From Saccopteryx bilineata (taxonomy: Eukaryota > Chordata > Mammalia > Chiroptera > Emballonuridae), in the NCBI RefSeq assembly GCF_036850765.1, contig NC_089493.1, positions 220,552,744-220,616,743 on the forward strand: a stretch of DNA of 64,000 nucleotides, written 5' to 3'. This document shows, piece by piece, positions 20,798 to 31,252 of this stretch. The position numbers and the translations under genes are program-made. The notes beneath the pieces were generated by a model. That model saw nothing but the letters and a program-made list of their open reading frames with translations, did no database searches and was not told where the DNA came from. Every line of letters starts with the position of its first letter. Within the stretch, counting starts at the first letter, position 1.

Positions 20798-20862
20798 AAA
20801 GTTTATTCCTACTACCACTATCTGTCACTACAATCTTTGGGAATTAATTGAGCCTGTTAAGA

Positions 20863-20996
20863 CAATCTGACTTTGGGTGATGGGTATGCAACATAATTGA
20901 TTGACAAGATAACTTGGACATGTTTTCTTTGAACATATGTACCCTGATTTATTGATGTCACCCCAGTAAAATTAATAATAAAAATTTTTAAAAAAA
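20863..20996 (+). mobile_element. Short 5'-truncated LINE-1 tail
   Basis: CAATCTGACTTTGGGTGATG..GCAACATAATTGATTGACAA..TTGATGTCACCCCAGTAAAA and an A-rich end match the last ~130 bp of the LINE-1 lineage seen at 18.0 and 25.5 kb. No clear target duplication was found. Confidence 0.8.
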
Positions 20997-23454
20997 GATC
21001 CCCATGAGTCTGTTCCTTTGATCTCAGTTCTAATGACTTGCAAAACTATCTTATAAGAATACTTTATGAAATGTTGGTTAAAGTTTGAAACTGGTGAGAA
21101 ATCTTGAAGAAGTGTCAGCTACTAAAATTTCCCTCAAGCTCTGGGTAAATCCAGCCCAAATATCTACTTTTAAAAGTCCATGCATCATGAGAAGTATCTT
21201 CATGAAGTTCTAGCCTATAAGAAAATATCAGTGCAGGGACATTCCAAAGGTTTGTATCTGACCTTTCTTTGGTTTTAATCACTGAAGTTCTAGACAGCTT
21301 AATAAGTTGAAGGTGCCAGGTCACAGTCTAACTTAATAAGGCTTACTGCAGAGAATGGTCACCTCTGATTGTTCCCATAAGTCTTAGCACATCTGGTATA
21401 CTGTCCTTGCATGAGAAATGTTTTCCATAACTTTTATCTTGTTCACTACCCTGCATATAAATTGTTTTTATTAACCCTAGAATGATACAGCACTGTATAT
21501 TTCTGTGAGCTTTTGCCATTTTCAACTTTATCCTACAGAAAAAAAAGAGTTGATTTTTTTCTCCAAAAAGGTATTAAACACTGTTTATCACCAATGTCTT
21601 CTTTTCTGTTTCTTTACCCTTATTTAATATGGGTCAAACTGACCTTCAGTTTGACATCAGATAAAAAAACTAAACATTGTAACAAGACTCTTCAAGACAA
21701 TTTACAATATGCCTTACTTGTAGAAGAAAAGAGCCAGATAAAAACAATCGATCACTTTTAGAGAGTTTTCCATAGGACAACATATCCAGATGTAAATATC
21801 AAGGAGAATTCAATTGTATATAGAAATATATATAGTTGGATGATTGGCACATTCCTTTGAACAAAATGATAAACAATTTGATAGACAATCTATTCTGTTT
21901 TATTTCAGTATATTTTACAAATCTAATGGAAGCCATATTTCTTCTTTCTTTGCAATTTCTCATATGGATAATAGTAGCTTAGAAGTTGATCCAGATGGAT
22001 AAAACTACAGTTTTACCTTATGGTGTTACATCTGTATCCTCCACCTTAACCTTAGTTATGAAGAATGCATCTCAGGGCCATTATAGAGAAATAAAGAAAA
22101 TTGAGTGTCTTTATAAAGAAAGTGGACCAAAGACAACCTGACTATATTTTTATTAAGAAAATTCTGCAGGTGGAAATAGTTTGTGCTGGAATCCATCTTA
22201 TCTCTCTGAAAAACCAAAATATTTGCATACTGAAGTCATCTGCCATCCCATCATTGACACTTGCCTTCTGAATGAAAACATTGCTTGAATTCTTCTCTGA
22301 TTAATCCTGTCTAACCTACATTCATACACACATACCATATTGTTCACATAATATTATATCAAAAATATTAAATAAAAAAAGGAAGTAGTTAGTGGTGTCA
22401 CAGGATACCTAGTCATTCTATTAGGTGAAGACCAGTTCTGGTTATCATTAGGTCAGTTCCATGATAGAATAGTTAGAATTTCTTCTATATCAAGCTAATG
22501 GCAATTTTGGAAAGAATAAAAGCAATATTCTAGTTGTATTATTTTTAATTTGCATATCAAAATGTTGACTAAAACCTGCCTAAATGTTTTTCTATGTCCT
22601 ATTTATAAGTCACAAATATTCATCTCTGTATAAAACATTGGTTTTGCCATATCTCAAAGTGTAGCAAGACTAAACTTTTCCTTTTGTTTATTTTTTTTCT
22701 CGTTCAATTACATATTATAATTCCCTCCAACACCCAAGGACTCTGGGTTTTTTATATCGATGTCTATATTTTACTATTTCAACCACTTTTTCATATTTTC
22801 CTTTAACTTTATATCATACAATCCATTTGTAAAGGAAGCCTCATATGACTCAAATATAAAATTTTTAGTTTAGCATTTTTAATAGCTTTGTCTACTCCCA
22901 GGAATCTAGCTACCTGATATACCAATATGCAGATATCACCCAAATCTACCTGCTGCTGTTCACTTTCTCATTCATTCCATCACTGACATCCTTACCTTGA
23001 CAGTATTAAAATACAACTTCTTATAGTTTTTTCCTATACCCTGCAAGATTGCCTTCTCTGTTACATTTTACTACCTGATCATTTAGCTATTTAATCACAC
23101 ACACATCTAATAATTGTATTTTGTGTTTTATACAGTACTGTCCACACCCACACACCTTTAAGGATACCTCTATTCGATATTCTCAGGAACCTAGGCTTTA
23201 ATTTGCTATCATAATTGCATAATGATAAATCTTGAAAGAGGCTTAGACTTTCTATAACATCTCTTATACTTACAACTAAGGAAAAATGCGTTAAGTGGTA
23301 AAGACAGGATCAAAGCACCAATCACTAGATTTCAAGTGCATAGCTTTTACTGCAACAGCTGTTATTTACAACCCATGAGAACTGCTGCAAGTGAGTTCTC
23401 TGCAAATTAGATGTCTTAAAAATGTCAGTACTCTCTATTCTTCTATATTAGGGT
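20997..23454. other. Unannotated spacer, 2.4 kb
   Basis: AT-rich. No gene, RNA or repeat recognised, and frames such as 21343-21525 and 21513-21761 show no known motif. Confidence 0.4.
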
Positions 23455-23628
23455 TCTCCAGAGAGTCAGAACTAATAAAATAAATAAAGATATATGTGAA
23501 GAAAACTATTGTAAGTATTGGCTAAGATTAAAGAGCTAAGAAGTCCCATGATCTGCTATCTGAAAGCTGGAAAACCAAGAGAGTAAATGGTGTAGCTTAG
23601 TCTGAGTCCAGAGGCCTGATAATCTGGG
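23455..23628. mobile_element. Left part of an old interspersed repeat
   Basis: TAGGGTTCTCCAGAGAGTCA followed by AAGAAGTCCCATGATCTGC, TGAAAGCTGGAAAACCAAG and GTCTGAGTCCAGAGGCCTG is the start of a common mammalian repeat whose family name I cannot fix. Its continuation resumes near 26030. The gap between the halves is filled by an LTR and a LINE-1. Confidence 0.55.
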
Positions 23629-24294
23629 TGTGGTAGGCAGTTAGACAGACCAGCAGGGCCAGGACTATAAGACCAGGCACAGAAGGCCACAAGGGTGGAA
23701 AACCCTGAATGACTAGCAATGGGCAAAAGTTGGAAACAAGGACCTCACCTTCAGGGTGGCCTTTCCGCCCTTAACTGGTCATGATTTAATATCACCAGAC
23801 ACATGGTTTGGACCATCCCCTGACCTTTCCTCCCCTGGCATATCACTAGTCATGTTTCCCTTAGAGGAAACAAGCAGAATAGGGCATAGGCATTAACCCC
23901 TAGAAATAACATCTAGGCCTCAGGTGTGTTTCAGCTCCAGGCCCAGAAAAGCAGCAAAACCAGAGGAAGGGAAGCCATGACTGACATTAAGACCAACTGC
24001 ACTAACGACCCCTGAATGGACACAGCTGGCGAGCTGATAAATATTCTTTTCAGATTCTCCCCTGGGACCTCACCTATGCTCTCCACCCTTTAAAATCCCT
24101 TACAAAAGAGGTTACAGCTTGCTCTCCCTTCCACTGTGCCTTCCCGCTCTTCCCCCTCTTCTCTCCAGCAAGGGGCTTTTTCCTTGTCTCTTTCTCTTAA
24201 GCTCTAAAGGACCCCATGAGACTCACCACCAAAGGAACAGCGGGCAGTGGCAGCTAACCCTAGGCTAGCCCCCAAGATGCCCTTTTCCCTGACA
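23629..24294 (+). mobile_element. LTR of an endogenous retrovirus (probable solo LTR)
   Basis: A 666-bp block begins TGTGGTAGGCAGTTAGAC and ends CCTTTTCCCTGACA, giving TG...CA termini. A TATA-like TTTAAAATCCCTTACAAAAG at 24089-24108 is followed by a pyrimidine-rich stretch (TTCCCGCTCTTCCCCCTCTT) typical of the R/U5 side. This supports plus-strand orientation. No primer-binding site or internal viral genes are seen beside it, so a solo LTR is likely. A target duplication could not be identified, so the ends are tentative. Confidence 0.6.
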
Positions 24295-24379
24295 TTTTTT
24301 CCTTCATGGTCAATATTCTTTCTTTACATGCAGCACTTGCTCTCTTGATTGAATTCTTTCTCTCAAGAAGACAAAAATC

Positions 24380-25935
24380 GGTTGTTTCCATGTCCTGGCC
24401 ACTGTGAACAATGCTGCAATGAACATGGGGCTGCATGTGTCTTTACGTATCAATGTTTCTGAGTTTTTAGGGTTTATACCCAGTAGAGGGATTGCTGGGT
24501 CATAAGGTAGTTCTATTTTCAGTTTTTTGAGGAACCACCATACTTTCTTCCATAATGGTTGTACTACTTTACATTCCCATCAACAGTGAATGAGGGTTCC
24601 TTTTTCTCCACAGCCTTTCCAACATTTGCTATTAACTGTCTTGTTAATAATAGCTAATCGAACAGGTGTGAGGTGATATCTCATTGCAGTTTTGATTTGC
24701 ATTTCTCTAATAACTAAAGAAGATGAGCATCTTTTCATATATCTGTTGGCCATTTGTATTTCTTCCTGGGAGAAGTGTCTATTCATGTCCTCTTCCCATT
24801 TTTTTATTGGATTGTTTGTTTGTTTGTTGTTGAGTTTTATGAGTTCTTTATATATTTTGGATATTAGGCCCTTATCTGAGCTGTTGTTTGAAAATATCAT
24901 TTCCCATTTAGTTGGCTGTCTGTTTATTTTGTTATCAGTTTCTCTTGCTGAGCAAAAACTTCTTAGTCTGATGTAGTGCTATTCATTTATTTTTGCCTTC
25001 ACTTCTCTTGCCTTTGGAGTCAAATTCATAAAATGCTCTTTAAAACCCAGGTCCATGAGTTGAGTACTTCTTCTATGTACTTAATTGTTTCAGGCTTTAT
25101 GTTTAGATCTTTGATCCATTTTGAGTTAATTTTAGTACAGGGGGACAAACTGTAGTCCAGTTTCATTCTTTTGCATGTGGCTTTCCAGTTTTCCCAGCAT
25201 CATTTATTGAAGAGGCTTTCTTTTCTCCATTGTGTGTTGTTGGCCCCTTAATCAAAAATTATTTGACTATATATATGTGGTTTTATTTCTGGGTTTTCTA
25301 TTCTGTTCCATTGGTCTGAGTGTCTATTTTTCTGCCAATACCATGCTGTTTTGATTGTCATGGCCCTATAATATAGTTTGAAGTCAGGTATTGTAATGCC
25401 CCCAGCTTCATTCTTTTTCTTTAGGATTGCTTTGGCTATTCGGGTTTTTTTATAGTTCCATATAAATCTAATTTTTTTTGCTCCATTTCTTTAAAAAATG
25501 TCATCAATAGATGACTGGATAAAGAAGATGTGGTACATATACACTATGGAATACTACTCAGCCATAAGAAATGATGACATTGGATCATTTACAGAAAAAT
25601 GGTGGGATCTTGATAACATTATACGAAGTGAAATAAGTAAATCAGAAAAAAACAGGAACTGCATTATTCCATACGTAGGTGGGACATAAAAGTGAGACTA
25701 AGAGACATTGATAAGAATGTGGTGGTTACGGGGGAGGGGGAAGAGGGAGAGGGAAAGGGGAGGGGGAGGGGACACAAAGAAAACTAGATAGAAGGTGACA
25801 GAGGACAATCTGTCTTTGGGTGATGGGTATGCAACATAATTGAACGACAAGATAACCTGGACATGTTATCTTTGAATATATGTATCCTGGTTTATTGAAG
25901 TCGCCCCATTTAAAAAATAAAATTATTAAAAAAAA
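24380..25935 (+). mobile_element. 5'-inverted (twin-primed) LINE-1 insertion
   Basis: A perfect 12-bp direct repeat AAGACAAAAATC (24368-24379 and 25936-25947) brackets the insertion. 24380-25497 is antisense LINE-1: it opens as the complement of GACATGGAAACAACC and runs upstream through the ORF2 C-terminus. 25498-25935 is sense: TCATCAATAGATGACTGG, ATGGAATACTACTCAGCC, then the 3' UTR and an A-tail. In the template these halves are adjacent (..GGAAACAACC, then ..TGTCCATCAATAG). This is the signature of twin priming. The junction at 25490-25500 shares AAATG with both arms. Frames 24580-24900, 24692-24976 and 25498-25689 are ORF2 pieces. Confidence 0.93.
25728..25775 (+). other. G-rich tract of the LINE-1 3' UTR
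   Basis: Repeated runs of three to five G with A spacers (GGGGGAGGGGGAAGAGGG and onward) could form a G-quadruplex. A similar tract is at 18151-18190 in the other copy. G-rich polypurine 3' UTR tracts are a known property of mammalian LINE-1. Confidence 0.7.
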
Positions 25936-26029
25936 AAGACAAAAATCAAAGTCTTGTTGTTTGGCATATAACATCTATTTGATTCTTTGACTCTTGGATG
26001 GTGTTCCAGTAACAAGGGAGCTCATCATG

Positions 26030-26720
<691 letters not shown>

Positions 26721-26959
26721 TACAGAGGGCCCTCGGGTTACAACGCAGTTCTGTTCCTACGACAGTGATGTAACTCAAATTTTGGTATAAGTCAAAACAC
26801 ACACTAGCCAAAGTCATTTACCTATCCTAACACAGTTGTAAAATGATAATCTAGAACATAAAAATAAAACTAAGCCACAGAAAAAAGAAAAGAACATAAA
26901 TATACTGTACTGTACACGGTACTATAGTAACAGAAAAAATGAGTGTAAAAAGAAAACCC

Positions 26960-27339
26960 GGCCCTGGCCAGTTGGCTCAGCTGTAGAGTGTCGGCCTGGC
27001 GTGCAGGAGTCCCAGGTTCAATTTCCGGCCAGGGCACACAGGAGAAGTGCCCATCTGCTTCTCCACCCCTCCCCCTATCCTTCCTCTCTGTCTCTCTCTT
27101 CCCCTCCTGCAGGGAGGCTCCATTGGAGCAAAGATGGCCCCAGCACTGGGGATGGCTCTGTGGCCTCTGCCTCAGGTGCTAGAATGACTCTGGACGCAAC
27201 AGAGCGACGCCCCAGAGGGGCAAAGCATCGCCTCCTGGTGGTCATGCCTGGTGGATCCCGGTCGGGCGCATGCAGGAGTCTGTCTGACTGCCTCCTCGTT
27301 TCCAGCTTCGGAAAAATGAAAAAAAAAAAAAAAAGAAAG
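26960..27339 (+). mobile_element. SINE-A insertion inside the Tigger-like element
   Basis: GGCCCTGGCCAGTTGGCTCA head, B-box GGTTCAATTTCC, CT tract, GGCTCCATTGGAGCAAAGAT right half and an A/GAAA tail. Flanks AAAGAAAACCC (26949-26959) and AAAGAAACCC (27340-27349) form an imperfect duplication. The 159-residue frame 27001-27480 and the 156-residue minus frame 27172-27642 are SINE/transposon fusions, not genes. Confidence 0.9.
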
Positions 27340-27429
27340 AAAGAAACCCTTACCTTTATTCCTGTGGTTGGCTTGCACACTGGAAGGGTCATTGCCAGGT
27401 GGGAGAGAGTGACCTGTTGGGAGGAGGAA

Positions 27430-27642
27430 GCTGGTGGCAGGAGAACCTGCAGAAGGTGCTGGAGATATTGGGTCAGGTGAATCAGGATTGTCTAAGGAAC
27501 ATGCAGGAGACGCTGGAGATGATTCTACCTGTACTACAGGTGTCTCATCTCGAGAAGCAGCTGATGTAGAGGGTATAGGATCTGCTGCAGGCCTCTCAAC
27601 CTTCTTAAAGCATTGCTCCAGGCTAGTCTGGAGGATGCCCAT
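27430..27642 (-). pseudogene. Remnant of Tigger-type transposase C-terminus
   Basis: The minus strand from 27642 down reads about 70 residues without a stop: an LEQCFKK motif followed by a low-complexity acidic, serine- and proline-rich tail. The catalytic domain is not visible, and the upstream DNA (27643-27720) is shifted between frames. It cannot be functional as seen. It is assigned to the transposon by position between the inverted ends and by the tail's resemblance to Tigger/jerky-type proteins, remembered rather than searched. Confidence 0.45.
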
Positions 27643-27839
27643 TCTCTCTCATATACTGTGTTACTGCGGAGTCTTCCACCGTGCGCTACCAAACTACTTC
27701 ACCCATGTAGTCCGTAAACAGAGACTAATGGTGTAAGCCAAAACACTCATATCTCAATTTTTTAAGTTTTTATGGGAGTGAGCATTGTAAACTTGAAATG
27801 TCATATGTCAAGACTATCATCAACTGAGGATCCTGTGTA

Positions 27840-28099
27840 CTCTTGTAATCACCTGTGTCTTGTCCCAGTGCCCAGTACACAACTGACTTTGAGTGGCCTC
27901 TGACCAACGTCACGCACATGTACTGTGACAGTGTGACAGCTGCTTGTGAGGAAAGAAACAAAAGTGAAGGATATGAGATAAGAAAGTTTTGAGTAGATAG
28001 AGTGATAATGTGATTTATGATAAGAATATACTTTACTTATATAAAAACCCTTGGAATTTTCTAAGTGATGAGAGTATTAAAGTTGTTTTTTGCTATGTT
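27840..28099. other. Spacer
   Basis: Nothing recognised. Confidence 0.35.
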
Positions 28100-28320
28100 A
28101 ATATGGTGACCTTGGCAAAGAGCCTAAAAATATGGCTGACTGAGAGGTGGAAATTATAACTGGAGGGTTGGGATTTTCAGACCCCACATACCCTTACCTT
28201 TGAGGTTGGTAAAAGAGCTGGAGGTTCAATTGATGGTCAATGACCAATATTTAATTAACCATGACTGTCTCCATAAACACTCAAAAGGATGGGATTCAGA
28301 GAGATTTCAAGTTTTTTGTT
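28100..28320 (+). mobile_element. ERVL-type LTR fragment, old
   Basis: GGAGGTTCAATTGATGGTCA, ATGACCAATATTTAATTAACC, TGACTGTCTCCATAAACACTC and AAAAGGATGGGATTCAGAGAG follow the order of a widespread old mammalian LTR. In that LTR a CCTCCATAAAAACCC promoter-like box precedes GGTTCGGAGAG. The right part is missing. The subfamily was not determined. Confidence 0.5.
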
Positions 28321-28587
28321 TTGTTTTTGTTTTTTTGGTAAAAAGACTATTAATGCTCTTACCTTTAGACCTGCTGATATTTGGAGTAAAAGATTAGAGA
28401 GGTGGTTAAGAGATGAGGCTGAACAGAGGAGCAAAAGCCAGATCTTTTATCATTTCTGATATTTAGAAATTATAATTCTATTTAATAGTCTATACAAGTC
28501 ACTTGTGTGAATTCAGTTTTATAAAACCATGAGGATAGAATAGCTTACATAAGGTTTACTCAGTTAATATTAAATTATTCAATAAAG

Positions 28588-28920
28588 TTTTGTCTGAGAG
28601 CATCCACCTAGGACACTGAGGACCCAGGTTTGAAAGCCCAAGGTCACCTGCTTGAGTGCAGGGTCACTGGCTTGAGTATGGGATCATAGACATGACTCCA
28701 TGGTCACTGGCTTGAACCCAAAGGTTGCTAGGTTAAAGTCCAAGGTTGCTGGCTTGAGCAAGGGATCACTGGCTCAGCTAGAGCCACCTGGTCAAGGCAT
28801 ATATGAGAAAGCAATCAATGAACAACTAAGTTGCCACAACTATGGATTGATGCTTCTCATCTCTCTCCCTTCCTGTCTTTTTGTCTCCTTCTCTCTCCTC
28901 TCTAATATATATATATATAT
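28588..28920 (+). mobile_element. SINE-C, diverged, 5'-truncated, ending in (TA)n
   Basis: It begins within the tRNA head (GAGAGCATCCACC), then has the B-box-like CAGGTTTGAAAGCC, repeated GTCACTGGCTTGAG modules, AAAGCAATCAATGAACAAC, GATTGATGCTTCTCATC and a CT-rich tract passing into TATATATA. It is more decayed than the copy at 11.2 kb, hence older. Confidence 0.85.
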
Positions 28921-28924
28921 AATA

Positions 28925-31192
28925 ATAAAGTTTAAAAATATTTAAGAGATTTAAGATATAGGCTTCATCTATTATCTTTATTCTATGAACTTGACATAAT
29001 CTTAATACATACCTTCCCTTTCTACAGCACCTCTCAATGCTGTCTTCTGTTTTGTGTTAATTTTTAAGAACTAATTCTGGGAAGTAGGCTTATAATCAGG
29101 AGTACAAAATAAGTAGTTTAAGAAAATTATTTTATGCCCTCTTGACGTAATAGAATTTTCCTTCAGAAAATTTGCATTTTTTTTCTTTTGAGTTATATCA
29201 AGTAGTTTCATCTAATTCCACCCTTCCTGGTCCCATCCACTGGGTGGTCAGCATACTGTCTGCTAAAAACAGCTGGGGAAAAACCCACCATGAGTAAACT
29301 TCATTTTTATATAAAAATTATAACTCCCACAAGACTTGAGGCATTATAGCCCTGACTTGCTGACCTCAACCAACTGCTGTGGCTGCTCACAAACGGACCC
29401 ACCAGCGAAGAAATTAGAAAAACTCTGGAATGTGTTTTTTGGCCAGAATAAACTCAATCTATTGTAGATGGAGGGAAAGAGACAGTCCATTTTTTTTTCC
29501 AGGATAATTTCTATCACATTGAACCCTAATGAACACTCAGAAACAATTTTTTGAAATCTTTTTCTTTTACATTCTTGGCTACATGTTAATTTCAGGTAGA
29601 CATTCCTTTATCTGAGGTTCTTCCTGGGCAAGCAGCTGTACTGTGGAATTATTTTGGTAGTTAAACAAAAATAAAACGTTTTTACTTTTGAAGTGGTTAA
29701 AACAAGATTCTTTAGTTATCAAGGATGAACCCATGCAGCTTTAGCTAGAAATATTCTCTTATTAGAACTATTTCTTTCTTCTTATCTATTTTGTTTATTC
29801 ACTTTATTCAATATCTACTAATGTGAAAGGCACCAAGTAAAGTGCTTCATTTGTTTGTTTGATGTAAAAAATAAAATCCTTTGTTAGTTGAGAAATTCAC
29901 AGCAATTACATTATCAAATTCTATCAGTGGATTATTGAACTTTTATTTAGGGAAAGAAAACTTGTTGGGCAAATTCAAATGTATAATATACTTGAAAACA
30001 AGGTACTCTATAAGCACAGATGGGGTTGTGAAAGCTCCAGTGTTGCCAGAGTTTATAATTCATATATTTCACAGGAACAAGTTTGTTTTGGGGTAGCTAT
30101 AGCATAATAGTTCCTAATGATTTTTATTTCAAATCTTTCCTGTGAGCATACATCTGCCCGTTTTGAGATAAAATTGTAAATACTGGCTGCATTGGGAGAA
30201 AAATAGTGTTCTCTTCAAAACACTTTCCATTTTGCATTTAATCAAAGGACTGACTTCATTTGATCTCAGTTCTACATTGCTATTCACATTTGAACTTAGA
30301 GGCAACAGACTTCCCAAGTAGAAATACTAAGTGTTTGGAGTGACATTGAAGGGCAAATTTTATTGCAATGTCAAGCATAGTGATGGACTGATGTGCTTGT
30401 CTCCCTTTTTGAATTGTTTGCCAAGGAAATCCAATCCTTGATAAATAGACAAATGTCTAAGATCACCATGGCTCAGTCTCTGATGAGGCAGCTGCCTCCA
30501 TGCTGTGTTTGTTGTTCTGAGATATTGTAAATACTAATATTTTATAAGCTCTAGTGCAGTTTAGAAATGAATCTCATAAACATAATTCACTATTTCCCAG
30601 TTTTCAGAAACCACAGAGGCTGAGAGAATCTCATTCTTGGAAGGCTACAGTTTTGACTCTCAGCTCCACGGTTGTGATGGGCAGAGGAAACCCAGGATGT
30701 AAGCCTCCTGTACTCTGTCTCTCAGAAAAGCAGGGGAAGTTTAGTTTACATGACCAAACGTCATTCCTTCTGATTTAAAGTGACAGAGTATGATACCTGA
30801 ATTTCAAAGTTATCAAAAGTGTTAAAGCATAAATTAAGAAAACCAGTTTGAAAAGATAGGTAGGAAAAAAAGTGTTGATTGTTAAAAAGGCACTATAATT
30901 ATTTCTTTTCAAGTCAAATCAAAGACATCATATCATATTGCATGCAACACATCAATTGAGGAGGGTATTCGAAAACACTAAACCATCATTTCTGAATCCT
31001 CACCTTCTTTTGTTTTGAGGTTTGATTTATATCTACAGTCTCTTTCTCCCTTATGTGTTTATTCTTATATTCACAGAACCAAGACTCCCTTGCTTGTTCT
31101 TCATTCTTTCCTTCTCTCTCAGAACTAAGTCAAGTCTTCTTTGAAGGGGGTGACTCTTCTGCCCACAAACAACTCAGCCTTGCTTTGCAAAT
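28925..31192. other. Unique stretch, 2.3 kb
   Basis: AT-rich, no gene or repeat recognised. Short frames (29881-30096, 30129-30317, 30554-30778) have no known motifs. It is a candidate for conserved non-coding sequence by lack of repeats only. Confidence 0.4.
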
Positions 31193-31205
31193 ACCTATCT
31201 TTGTG

Positions 31206-31239
31206 CAGTCAAATGCTCTACCACTGAGCTATACCCCCG
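31206..31239 (-). pseudogene. Retroposed 5' half of tRNA-Cys
   Basis: Read on the minus strand the 34 bp is C plus GGGGGTATAGCTCAGTGG and TAGAGCATTTGACTG. That is the acceptor 5' strand, D arm and 5' anticodon stem of mammalian tRNA-Cys(GCA), ending in the anticodon loop. A perfect 13-bp direct repeat ACCTATCTTTGTG flanks it (31193-31205 and 31240-31252). The bases CA of the anticodon may be shared with the duplication. No A-tail is present. This looks like insertion of a cleaved tRNA half rather than of a whole tRNA. It is not a functional tRNA gene: the T arm and 3' half are absent. Confidence 0.88.
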
Positions 31240-31252
31240 ACCTATCTTTGTG

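Larger units (their letters stand above)
26723..27837 (-). mobile_element. Tigger-like (Tc1/mariner, pogo group) DNA transposon with SINE inside
   Basis: The left end CAGAGGGCCCTCGGGTTAC and the right end (..CAACTGAGGATCCTGTG, read inward CACAGGATCCTCAGTTG) are decayed inverted repeats, flanked by TA at 26721-26722 and 27838-27839. TA duplication plus CAG-type ends fit Tigger elements. On the minus strand 27430-27642 reads ILQTSLEQCFKKVE followed by a Pro/Ser/Thr-rich tail (LDNPDSPDPISPAPSAGS). That resembles the C-terminus of a CENP-B-like Tigger transposase; the DDE catalytic core is absent. A SINE-A at 26960-27339 splits the element. Confidence 0.65.

Noticed and set aside
20863..20996. 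LINE-1 tail as part of the SINE pair in a second chimera
   Set aside because: The SINE ends in its own A-tail and about 60 bp of unrelated sequence separates it from the LINE-1 tail.
24580..24900. 106-residue minus-strand frame as a gene
   Set aside because: It reads as a piece of LINE-1 ORF2 inside the inverted arm of the twin-primed insertion.
27172..27642. 156-residue minus-strand frame as a host gene
   Set aside because: Half of it is an antisense SINE and the rest lies between the inverted ends of a Tigger-like transposon.
31206..31239. Functional tRNA-Cys gene
   Set aside because: Only the 5' half is present; the T arm and 3' acceptor strand are missing and direct repeats show it is an insertion.
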